Assembly: GCA_009783365.1 (NCBI GenBank)
Contig: WRHG01000040.1
Span: 1-13,435, forward strand
From: Clostridia bacterium
Lineage (GTDB): Bacteria; Bacillota_A; Clostridia; Christensenellales; Aristaeellaceae
Reading direction: 5' to 3'
Length of the DNA: 13,435 bases
This document shows positions 6,599-13,435 of the stretch, piece after piece; the first letter of the stretch is position 1; the number at the start of each line of letters is the position of its first letter. Below the pieces are notes generated by a model that was not told where the DNA came from, made no database searches, and saw only the letters and a program-made list of their open reading frames with translations. Made by a program: the position numbers and the translations under genes.

Positions 6599-6627
6599 AG
6601 CCGGGTCGCGCAGGCGGCCCGGTTTTT
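6599..6627 (+). terminator. Rho-independent terminator of the DUF1292 unit
   Basis: CCGGGTC (6601-6607) pairs with GGCCCGG (6616-6622) around an eight-base loop, with one G-U pair, and is followed by TTTTT at 6623-6627. It lies about 80 bases after the DUF1292 stop and nine bases before the end of the minus-strand operon. Read on the minus strand, the hairpin has no U-run, so it is probably one-directional. The 5' arm can also pair upstream: GGCTG (6573-6577) with CAGCC (6598-6602). No other gene was seen in 6519-6598. Confidence 0.75.
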
Positions 6628-6635
6628 CCTTACAT

Positions 6636-8198
6636 TCACAGTCCGAAATTTTTAGGATCAAAAGAACCGTCGTGATACGCCGCAAACGCCTCCGGGATGA
6701 CGTCGACGCGCGATTTGAGGATGTAGAACAGGCAGACGCCGTTTCGGCGTACCGCGTAGTGTTCCGCGTTGTAGAGCAGGTACTCGATCACCTCGTCAGC
6801 CCGCCCCTCGGTAAGCCGGTACGTCACCGACAGCACGGGTTCCGCATCATCGGCGGGGGCCCATCCCGCCGGCAGTATCCCGTCGGCGAGGGTGCCGATG
6901 ACCAGTTGATACAGTTTACGAAACGTTTTATCGTCCGCCGGTTCGCCACCGATTCTGAACGCCTCGGCGCTCACTTGGTTTCCATCCTGCCCCGGCATAG
7001 GATCGCCGTTGGCGTCCAGCTCCGGCACCCGCTCGATCTCCAGCGTCTCCTCCACACCGCCGCCCACAACATATATCCGGTCCACATTCGCGATATTGAT
7101 GATGTTCGAGAACCGGTCAATCAGCCTTGCCGTGGAAATGGAAGCCAGGAACGCCACCGAATCCCGGCGGATCGTATACACATCGGTTGTGTCGTCTATA
7201 AGCGCATATACGGCGTCAGCACCGCAGTCGCCGCCGATGCGTAGCGCACGGATCGGGCTGCGCCGGCCCGCGTCATTCTCGCCGTATGCGATCAGATGAT
7301 ATCGCGGGGCGTCCAAGCCGTATTGGGCAAGCGTCTCGCCGTCCGCTTTGTCCACGAACCCAATGATCTCTATCGCTGCGATATCCCGGAAGTACTCGTC
7401 GACGCTTTCGGCATTCGCCGTGTATTCAACCGGCGATGTTATCCATAAGCCGCTTATGCCCAGCGACTTCCGTTCCGGTTCATACCCCACAATGATGGTC
7501 TCAATCCCCATCCCTGTCAGCGATGCCCGCACGATCTCCTCGGCGGTGATCTGCGGCAGCAACGCGACGTGCATCTCCACGCGCGTTCGCGTCCAGGCCG
7601 CGCCCACCGACGGGTAGGCGAAGTACACATCCGGCAGTCCCTTTTCCATCAGGTAATAGCGCAGACCGCTGGGCGCCTTGTCTCCCAGTATGAACACGCG
7701 GGCCGTTCCGTCGGCAAACACAATCTCAACCGTCGCCGACGGATCGTCCAACCCATAAACCTCGAGGTCTCCGGGTTCATTCACGGCGTCGTCATACAAA
7801 ATGGACGCGCACGCCGACGCCAGGCTGCGCGCCTTGGACGGATCCACGGCAAAATCAGGGGAATCCTTCATGCGGTATTCATCATCGCCAACTGGTATCA
7901 GCGTATAGCCGCCTTCAGCCGTCTGTACCGTTATCTCAGCTAAATCGGCAATTGTTCTGTCAACGAGCTTTCGCGTCGTATTGGCAGGCGGCTGCGTCTC
8001 CGCCTGTTCCGGCCGGATGCGATCCGCCAGCAGCACGCCCGCAACTGCCAGGCCGGCAACCACCGCCAGCACCGCCAAGGTGAGCTGCCGGCGCTTATTC
8101 ATCCCACGCTCCTTACGCGGCTTGCGCAGCGCGCCGGCTCCGCCAAGCACGCCCGACTCCTGCCCCCGGTCCGCGGGACGCTTTGGTTCGTGATCCAT
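6636..8198 (-). CDS. DUF4340 domain-containing membrane-anchored protein
   Basis: This protein has 520 residues. A basic, Pro- and Gly-rich stretch of about 32 residues comes first, then one membrane segment (LTLAVLAVVAGLAVAGVLLA), and the rest should lie outside the membrane. The body has the DUF4340 pattern: an ITVQTAEGGYTLIP strand pair, a YGLDDPSATVEIVFADG block, LGDKAPSGLRYYL, and a second YGLDAPRYHL unit further on, so the fold appears duplicated. DUF4340 genes usually follow GldG-type genes, as here, and the role is unknown. The ATG at 8198 shares one base with the GldG stop and has a perfect AAGGAGG (8213-8207) eight bases upstream. A second start, ATG at 8102, has AAGGAG (8114-8109) six bases upstream and would begin at MNKRRQL, right before the membrane segment. 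Both starts are credible. It is the last gene of the operon. Confidence 0.87.
   Translation of the reverse strand: MDHEPKRPADRGQESGVLGGAGALRKPRKERGMNKRRQLTLAVLAVVAGLAVAGVLLADRIRPEQAETQPPANTTRKLVDRTIADLAEITVQTAEGGYTLIPVGDDEYRMKDSPDFAVDPSKARSLASACASILYDDAVNEPGDLEVYGLDDPSATVEIVFADGTARVFILGDKAPSGLRYYLMEKGLPDVYFAYPSVGAAWTRTRVEMHVALLPQITAEEIVRASLTGMGIETIIVGYEPERKSLGISGLWITSPVEYTANAESVDEYFRDIAAIEIIGFVDKADGETLAQYGLDAPRYHLIAYGENDAGRRSPIRALRIGGDCGADAVYALIDDTTDVYTIRRDSVAFLASISTARLIDRFSNIINIANVDRIYVVGGGVEETLEIERVPELDANGDPMPGQDGNQVSAEAFRIGGEPADDKTFRKLYQLVIGTLADGILPAGWAPADDAEPVLSVTYRLTEGRADEVIEYLLYNAEHYAVRRNGVCLFYILKSRVDVIPEAFAAYHDGSFDPKNFGL
8109..8114 (-). promoter_or_regulatory. Second, internal ribosome binding site in the DUF4340 gene
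   Basis: On the minus strand AAGGAG at 8114-8109 stands six bases before an in-frame ATG at 8102. This supports a 488-residue product starting at MNKRRQL, in addition to or instead of the 520-residue form started at 8198. Confidence 0.45.
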
Positions 8199-9706
8199 CA
8201 CAAATGCCTCCTTCGGAGCCAAACGACGATTCCCGTCGCCAGCACCGCCAGCGGGACCACGAGCACCACCAGCGCGCCCAATGTATAAAATACGCTTGCA
8301 GACGGAATTTGCAGCCCGGCCCGCTGGGTCGTCTTGGACAGGATACTCAGGTGGACCGACTCGTCCTTGGCGGCCCATTTGACCGTCGACACAAGCAGTT
8401 CGCCATTGTAATAGGAGCTGAGCATCTGATCGGCGGCGATGGCCGGCGTACTGCCGAACAATACCACACGGCTTCCTTTATCCGGTTCCGCATCGTTTCT
8501 GCGTTCCACCGCCGCAGCCAGGGGAAACGGCCCTTCCGCATCGCCGGCCTGCTTTTCCATCGTTGCGCGAGATGGATCGGTAACGTCGATCCGGTATGAA
8601 CCCGGCCTGGACAACAGCAGCTCCGTGACGATGAAATCGCCGCGCTTCATCTCCGGCATCTTCACAGAGCGGGTTTCAGGGATGATGATACCCTGCCGGT
8701 TCGTCTCGATCAGCGGCGTCGTTATCGCATGATCATTCAGTTTCGGCAGAAGAAACGTCGGCCTCATCGGATAATATTGACTGCCGTCCCTCGGGTCCGC
8801 TACGACCATGCCATCGTCGAATCCTACGCCGTAGTAGTCCAGCAGCGTCTGAAAGTTCGGCAGGTTGCCGGGGGCGGCAACATCCAGCACATAAATCATG
8901 TTTCCGCCGTTTTGCAGGCAGGCCATGATGCGGTCCCGCTCCTCGCCGTCCAGGTCCTTCTGCGGCGACAGCACCAATATCACGTCGCCATTTCCGGCGT
9001 CCATCTCATCAGTCAGCGATACCTCGATCACATCGCAATTGTTTGACGTAAGCAGCGTTTGCATCGCCGCCAAACCGGAGAGCGGGACCTCCCCATGGCC
9101 CTGCAGCACATAGACGGCGGGCGTTCGCATAGCGGTCACGCTCAGCATCGCCTCCGTAAACAATCGCTCGTAATCGTATGAGACGGGAACATACTGCTGA
9201 TACCGCTCGTCAAACCTGTATCCAAAGAGCTCGCCGTACGAGTATACCTTAAACCGGCTCCGGTCGGTATTGGACACGATGACCGTGTTCGAACCGAAAG
9301 CTGCGGTATCCGCGGAACGGAACGCACTGACAAGACCGGGGTTCCGATCCGGATCGACAACCTGCACGTCCACATGGCGGCTGGCTGCGCTATACCGGTT
9401 CAGCATCTCCATCACCTGCGGGTCTTCCCTGCCCTGCGCCGCGAGCACGTAGAATACCACGTCCCGGTCAAGGTCGCGCAGCGCCGCGTTGGTACGCTCG
9501 GAAAACTTCATCAGGCTGTTGTATGACAGATCCAGCCGAAGAGCCCAGCGATCTTCCGCAGCCCTAACGCCGACGTTGACCAGCACGATGATCGCCACCA
9601 CCAGCAACGTCACCAGAATCGAATACCCGCCGATGCGGAACTTTCTGCGTTTCAAAAACCACAGCGGACGAAATGCCATTTTACGAAAGGTTTTCCGCTT
9701 TTCCAT
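8198..9706 (-). CDS. GldG-type ABC transporter auxiliary protein (Gldg family, PF09822-like)
   Basis: This protein has 502 residues, an N-terminal membrane segment (about residues 27-48, YSILVTLLVVAIIVLVNVGV) and a C-terminal one (about 470-495), with a large extracytoplasmic part between them. The family blocks are visible: LDLSYNSLMKFSERT after the first segment, YVLQGHGEVPLSGLAAM, then a D-V-I-L-V-L-S-P-Q-K stretch with a following GGNMIYVLD and LLDYYGVGFDDGMVVAD, and VVLFGSTPAIA near the end. This is the ABC_transp_aux/GldG architecture. In Bacteroidota GldG works with GldF and GldA in gliding. Elsewhere the homologues have no settled role. The ATG has a GAGGG seven bases upstream and begins three bases after the permease stop. 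The stop shares one base with the DUF4340 start. Confidence 0.9.
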   Translation of the reverse strand: MEKRKTFRKMAFRPLWFLKRRKFRIGGYSILVTLLVVAIIVLVNVGVRAAEDRWALRLDLSYNSLMKFSERTNAALRDLDRDVVFYVLAAQGREDPQVMEMLNRYSAASRHVDVQVVDPDRNPGLVSAFRSADTAAFGSNTVIVSNTDRSRFKVYSYGELFGYRFDERYQQYVPVSYDYERLFTEAMLSVTAMRTPAVYVLQGHGEVPLSGLAAMQTLLTSNNCDVIEVSLTDEMDAGNGDVILVLSPQKDLDGEERDRIMACLQNGGNMIYVLDVAAPGNLPNFQTLLDYYGVGFDDGMVVADPRDGSQYYPMRPTFLLPKLNDHAITTPLIETNRQGIIIPETRSVKMPEMKRGDFIVTELLLSRPGSYRIDVTDPSRATMEKQAGDAEGPFPLAAAVERRNDAEPDKGSRVVLFGSTPAIAADQMLSSYYNGELLVSTVKWAAKDESVHLSILSKTTQRAGLQIPSASVFYTLGALVVLVVPLAVLATGIVVWLRRRHL

Positions 9707-9709
9707 GGC

Positions 9710-10420
9710 TCAGCCCTCGCTCCATCTTCTTTTATCGATGACTCGCACCGTTAAAAACAAAAAGACCGCGCAGAATGACACGAAGTACAGCGTCCCGCTG
9801 AATCCAAGCTGCGCGCGCGCGAATGCATCATACCGCCGGATGACGGAAAGCCAGGATAGGATGTCAGCGACCCACGGCGACGGGATGATGCCAACCATCG
9901 CGTCGATGACCCATAGAAAAAAGTTGATCCCGAAGGTCGCCGCCGCTGCGGACACCTGGTTTTCGGTCATTGACGAGACGAGCACGCCTACTGAAATAAA
10001 ACAGCAGCCCATCAAAAAGAAGCCAAGATATGCGGTCAACACCTCGCCCCAGTAGATTCTGCCATAGAGGCCCACAATCAGTATATAAAGGCCGGTGATT
10101 GCCAGCGTCAGCAAAAACACGGCGGCAGCCGCAAGAAATTTGCCGGCTACAATCGCCTTCAACGACAGCGGCGATGTCAGCAGCAACTGCTCGGATTTAT
10201 TGCGCCGCTCCTCGGAAAACAGCCGCATCGTCAGGATCGGTATCAGAAACATGAGCAGCACAGTGAATTGCGACAGCAAGTTTACCAGGTTACCGCTTCC
10301 TGACGCCATGTTCGAAAAAAAGAACATCAAACCGCCGACCATCAGGAAAAAGCCCATAAACACATAGCCGATCGGCGTCTTAAAATAGCTTTGCATCTCG
10401 CGTTTCCAAACGGCCCGCAT
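9710..10420 (-). CDS. ABC-2 type permease, GldF-like
   Basis: This integral membrane protein of 236 residues has about six hydrophobic segments, near residues 17-35, 50-66, 95-118, 127-150, 158-178 and 208-227. The N-terminus MRAVWKREMQSYFKTPIGYVF and the cytoplasmic SEERRNKSEQLLLTSPLS between segments two and three are characteristic of the GldF/ABC-2 permease family, which includes NosY-like subunits. It should be the membrane channel of the ATPase encoded just upstream. A very strong ribosome binding site (GGGAGGAGG, 10436-10428) lies seven bases before the ATG. The gene starts two bases after the ATPase stop and ends three bases before the GldG-type gene, so the four proteins are probably made together. 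The cargo is unknown. Confidence 0.92.
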   Translation of the reverse strand: MRAVWKREMQSYFKTPIGYVFMGFFLMVGGLMFFFSNMASGSGNLVNLLSQFTVLLMFLIPILTMRLFSEERRNKSEQLLLTSPLSLKAIVAGKFLAAAAVFLLTLAITGLYILIVGLYGRIYWGEVLTAYLGFFLMGCCFISVGVLVSSMTENQVSAAAATFGINFFLWVIDAMVGIIPSPWVADILSWLSVIRRYDAFARAQLGFSGTLYFVSFCAVFLFLTVRVIDKRRWSEG

Positions 10421-10422
10421 CG

Positions 10423-11367
10423 TTACGCCTCCTCCCTTCCGGATGTGAGTTTCAGAAAAATCTCCTCCAGCGTCGTATCCGCAGGCCGCAGCATCAGCAG
10501 CGGAGCATTCATTTCCGCCAGGGCCGCGAACAGCGTTCTGCGGATATCGACCCGGCTTCGGGTCTCAATCATAAAGTCTGCGGAACCAGGCTCCAGTATG
10601 CCCTGCGGCTCGATCCGCAAAACGCCCTCAAGCTCCGAAAGCGCCCGCGATACCTGTGCTTCCTCCCCGGCGACGCGTATGATCATTCGAGATGTCTCAC
10701 CCTCGCCGGCCGTTAAATTAGCCAGAGAGTCAATGGCCACAATGCTTCCATTGTCGATGATAACGACGCGCTCGCACACATCCGCGACCTCGTGCAGGAT
10801 GTGTGATGACAGCACCAGCGTATGGTCGTGGCCCAGGCGCTTGATCAACAACCTGATCTCCATGATCTGCGTCGGGTCCAATCCAATTGTCGGCTCGTCC
10901 AGGATGATCACGTCCGGATCTCCCACCAGCGCCTGGGCAATTCCCACCCGCTGTTTATATCCCTTGGAGAGGTTGCGGATCAGCCTCCCCCGCACATCGT
11001 CGATCTTGACCAGCCCGCAGATGTCCGCCAAATGCCCGCCAATGGCCTTGCCGTTCACTTCCTTGATCTCGCAGACAAAGCGCAGATACTCGTCCACCGT
11101 CATTTCCAGGTACAGCGGCGGCTGCTCCGGCAGATACCCGATGCGCCGCTTCACGTAACGCGGGTCGTCCACGATGTCGTGCCCGTCCAGAAGCACCGTT
11201 CCCTCGCTGGGGGACAGGTATCCGGTCACGATATTCATTGTCGTCGTCTTACCGGCGCCGTTTCGCCCAAGGAAACCAAGCACCTCGCCCTTATTGATCT
11301 CAAAGCTGATGTGATCGATTGCGAGCTTGCTGCCATAGCGCTTGGTGACATTCTCAATCTTGATCAT
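10423..11367 (-). CDS. ABC transporter ATP-binding protein, GldA-like
   Basis: This cytoplasmic ATPase of 314 residues is the motor of the ABC module. It has Walker A GRNGAGKT at 34-41, a Q-loop in YLPEQPPLY, the signature LSKGY at 133-137, Walker B VIILDEP with Asp157 and Glu158, and the switch histidine in LVLSSHILHE. The C-terminal 100 residues after the nucleotide-binding domain, ending in TTLEEIFLKLTSG, are typical of ATPases paired with ABC-2/GldF permeases. I chose the ATG at 11367 because MIKIENVTKRYG is the normal family start and GGAAGGGAGG (11388-11379) lies eleven bases upstream. An in-frame ATG at 11409, directly after the M13 stop, would add 14 polar residues encoded by the ribosome binding site itself and has no site of its own. 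Confidence 0.94.
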   Translation of the reverse strand: MIKIENVTKRYGSKLAIDHISFEINKGEVLGFLGRNGAGKTTTMNIVTGYLSPSEGTVLLDGHDIVDDPRYVKRRIGYLPEQPPLYLEMTVDEYLRFVCEIKEVNGKAIGGHLADICGLVKIDDVRGRLIRNLSKGYKQRVGIAQALVGDPDVIILDEPTIGLDPTQIMEIRLLIKRLGHDHTLVLSSHILHEVADVCERVVIIDNGSIVAIDSLANLTAGEGETSRMIIRVAGEEAQVSRALSELEGVLRIEPQGILEPGSADFMIETRSRVDIRRTLFAALAEMNAPLLMLRPADTTLEEIFLKLTSGREEA

Positions 11368-11409
11368 TCCCGTGCGTTCCTCCCTTCCGTCGCACGCATC
11401 ATTTCCCAT

Positions 11410-13389
11410 TTACCAGATGCCTACCCGTTCTTCCGGGGCGAGGTACATGCCGTCGTCCTCCTCTACAGAAAAGGCGGTGTAGAATGCATCCTGGTTGCGT
11501 GCCTGCATGTTGGCGCGCAGCTCATTGGGAGCGTGTACGTCAATGGCCAAAAGAAGTTGCTCGAACTGCGGCATGACCTTGATGCGCCAGATCGTAGCCC
11601 AGTTCTCGAAGAAGGCGCACGGGTCCGGATCGGCAAGGGACTGGCATATTTCCAGCGCGCAGCTAAGCCCTCCGGCGTCCGCAATGTTTTCGCTGACCGT
11701 GAGCTTTCCGTTTACCGCGCCGTCCGTAAAAGGAATGCCGTCGAACAAAGCGACCATGGCCTGGGTCCGCTCGTCAAAAGCGGCGTAGTCCTCCTCCGTC
11801 CACCAGTTATTAAGGCTGCCGTACTCGTCGAACTTTGCGCCATTGCTGTCGAAAGCATGCGTGATTTCATGGGCGATGACCGCGCCGATGCCGCCCAGGT
11901 TGCGGCTGTCCGACTGATCCAGGCTGTAAAAAGGCGCCTGCAGAATCGCGGCCGGGAAAGTGATAGCGTTCGCCATCGGCTGATAGAAAGCGTTTACGGT
12001 GGCAGCGCCTGCATCCCAATAGGAGAGGTCGGTTTCCTGCCCGCACTTGGCCAGGTTTGCCTCCATTGCAATACGGGAAAGCGCCATCATGTTGCCCATT
12101 AAAGTGCCTCCCTCCCGGCTGGGGGTGACTTTGATAAGCGTGTATTCCGGCCGCAGCTTATCCGGATAGCCGATCTGCAAGGCCATGCGTTCCAGTTTGC
12201 GCTGCGCGGCCTGCACGGTCTCCGGACTGAGCCACTCATTGGCCTGAAGCCGGCGCCCAAATATCTGCAACATCTGTTCCACCATCGCGGTCACATCCCG
12301 CTTGGCTTCCTCACCAAAATAGGTACGGCCGTAGTAGTTACCCACAGGGCCGTCGAAAACAGCGTACGCCAAACGGTAAGCGCGCTTTTGCGGTTCATCC
12401 ATCTCCGCCTGCCCGGTCATGGTCATCCGATACGCGGCGGCGGCGGCTTCCATGTCCTGGGAGAGCATGGGCGCCGACGCATATACCGTACAGGCTGTTA
12501 TCCAACTCTTGATCAGCGGAAAATTCTCCTCGTTCACCACCTGATCCAGGGCGGTGAAGTATGCGGGATGCAAAACCACAACGCGCTCCGGAACGGCTGG
12601 CACCAACGCCTCAACCAGCCCGGCCAGATCCAGCGCCGAACTGCATGCCGCGAAATCAGCCAGCGCCATCGGATTGTACAGCTTTGTATAGTCGCTCATC
12701 TCTTCGGAAGAGGGCATATAGGGCATCACCAACGCGTCAAAAGTCATGGCCTGCTCGACGATTCGGGCGGCGTCCTCATTGTCGTAACCGCACAGTTGAA
12801 GCAATGTCCCAAGGCTCTGTCCGAAGACCTGCAACAGCGCGTCGCCGGTGGGCGTATTGTAGTAACTCACATCAGGCAAAAACAGCGAAGGTCCCGACAG
12901 ATAGAGCGCGTATTGCCGCGCATTCCCCATGTCGGCCGTAACGCCGCAGCTCAACAGCGCCGGTATTTGACGGAGAATAAAGCTGGGTAACGAAGCGCTT
13001 AGTTCCGCAAGGCTGCTCAGCCCGTCGATTTCCGCCAGGTACGGGGCGAGAGGTTGTGCGCCCTGCTCGTCACGGGCCTCATAATCGGCGGCCATGGCAT
13101 ATAGCTGTAGAAATTCGGGCAGCGCCTCAAATTGCGCGGCGGTCTCGTCCGTCATAGCCGCAAAGTCCGTCATAAGCAACTGTTCTACCTGTTCCCCAAG
13201 ATCATCGAATCCGCCCACCATGAACTTGTTGGCGGGAATCTCGGCAACGCTTAACCACTCCGCGTTGACCGCCGCATATAGGTCGTCCTGAGGGCGAAGC
13301 GCCATCTCACCGGCCGCCGCAAAGGCGGACAGCGCCATAACCGTTACCAGCGCCAATGCCGACGCGCATAACACCCATCGCTTGCTCAT
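11410..13389 (-). CDS. Secreted M13 (neprilysin/PepO-type) zinc metallopeptidase
   Basis: This protein has 659 residues and an N-terminal signal peptide (hydrophobic to about residue 22, AFAAAG as a likely cleavage region). It has no lipobox, so it should be exported or held at the membrane by its signal segment. All M13 catalytic features are present: the substrate-binding NAFY at Asn466-Ala467, HEITH with His507, Glu508 and His511, ENIADAGG with zinc ligand Glu567 and Asp571, and the late His619/Arg625 pair. The spacings equal or nearly equal those of neprilysin. The protein ends in ERVGIW, like the family's conserved CRVW end. GGAGGGGG lies five bases before the ATG. A TAATAT or TATAGA box near 13427-13435 could be the -10 element, but the -35 region is outside the window. 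It is the first gene of the operon, and its stop lies 42 bases before the ATPase start. Confidence 0.95.
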   Translation of the reverse strand: MSKRWVLCASALALVTVMALSAFAAAGEMALRPQDDLYAAVNAEWLSVAEIPANKFMVGGFDDLGEQVEQLLMTDFAAMTDETAAQFEALPEFLQLYAMAADYEARDEQGAQPLAPYLAEIDGLSSLAELSASLPSFILRQIPALLSCGVTADMGNARQYALYLSGPSLFLPDVSYYNTPTGDALLQVFGQSLGTLLQLCGYDNEDAARIVEQAMTFDALVMPYMPSSEEMSDYTKLYNPMALADFAACSSALDLAGLVEALVPAVPERVVVLHPAYFTALDQVVNEENFPLIKSWITACTVYASAPMLSQDMEAAAAAYRMTMTGQAEMDEPQKRAYRLAYAVFDGPVGNYYGRTYFGEEAKRDVTAMVEQMLQIFGRRLQANEWLSPETVQAAQRKLERMALQIGYPDKLRPEYTLIKVTPSREGGTLMGNMMALSRIAMEANLAKCGQETDLSYWDAGAATVNAFYQPMANAITFPAAILQAPFYSLDQSDSRNLGGIGAVIAHEITHAFDSNGAKFDEYGSLNNWWTEEDYAAFDERTQAMVALFDGIPFTDGAVNGKLTVSENIADAGGLSCALEICQSLADPDPCAFFENWATIWRIKVMPQFEQLLLAIDVHAPNELRANMQARNQDAFYTAFSVEEDDGMYLAPEERVGIW

Positions 13390-13435
13390 CGTTACCCCCT
13401 CCTAATGATCATGAAACTCTGTTCAGTCTATATTA

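Noticed and set aside
8198..8378. Upstream extension of the DUF4340 frame to 8378
   Set aside because: It would overlap the end of the GldG-type gene by 180 bases. The ATG at 8198 with AAGGAGG and a coupled stop explains the start better.
10822..12102. A 426-codon plus-strand frame opposite the ABC ATPase and M13 genes
   Set aside because: Both genes on the other strand have complete catalytic motifs, and the plus frame spans their junction without any family signature.

Overview
The window looks like chromosomal DNA from a GC-rich member of the Bacillota, most likely an uncultured Clostridia lineage. This rests on the gene families (a TIGR01906/DUF1461 membrane protein, a DUF1292 protein, a GT2-GtrA fusion), the strong AGGAGG-type ribosome binding sites, the use of GTG and TTG starts, and tightly packed operons. 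I saw no phage genes, insertion sequences, CRISPR array, tRNA or rRNA.

Left part (1-5364, plus strand). A tightly packed run of co-directional genes enters the window already in progress: the end of an unrecognised gene, a DUF1461 membrane protein, the t6A tRNA-modification enzyme TsaD, a YkgJ-like cysteine-cluster protein, a membrane-anchored M1 metallopeptidase and a GT2 glycosyltransferase fused to a GtrA membrane domain. Neighbours overlap by a few bases or lie less than 30 bases apart, so they are probably one transcription unit. Its promoter is outside the window. A GNAT acetyltransferase on the minus strand faces this run and its stop codon overlaps the last one.

Middle (5811-6635). 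Two divergent promoters lie between the GNAT gene and a DUF1292 gene, with a 15-base palindrome between them. The DUF1292 gene starts at TTG and has a leader of about 207 bases. That leader can fold into three helical domains that directly abut one another, and it also contains a 56-codon open frame. I do not recognise it as a known riboswitch class. A Rho-independent terminator closes this unit.

Right part (6636-13389, minus strand). This is a five-gene operon: a secreted M13 (neprilysin/PepO-type) metallopeptidase, then an ABC ATPase, an ABC-2 permease, a GldG-type auxiliary protein and a DUF4340 protein. The last four form the Gld-like ABC module known from many bacteria that do not glide. 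The membrane topology suggests that the ATPase and permease energise an envelope complex with large extracytoplasmic domains. The linked M13 peptidase would act in the same compartment. What the module transports or processes cannot be read from the sequence.

No feature here is clearly a new defence or mobile system. The items most worth a second look are the structured leader of the DUF1292 gene and the M13-Gld-DUF4340 operon.
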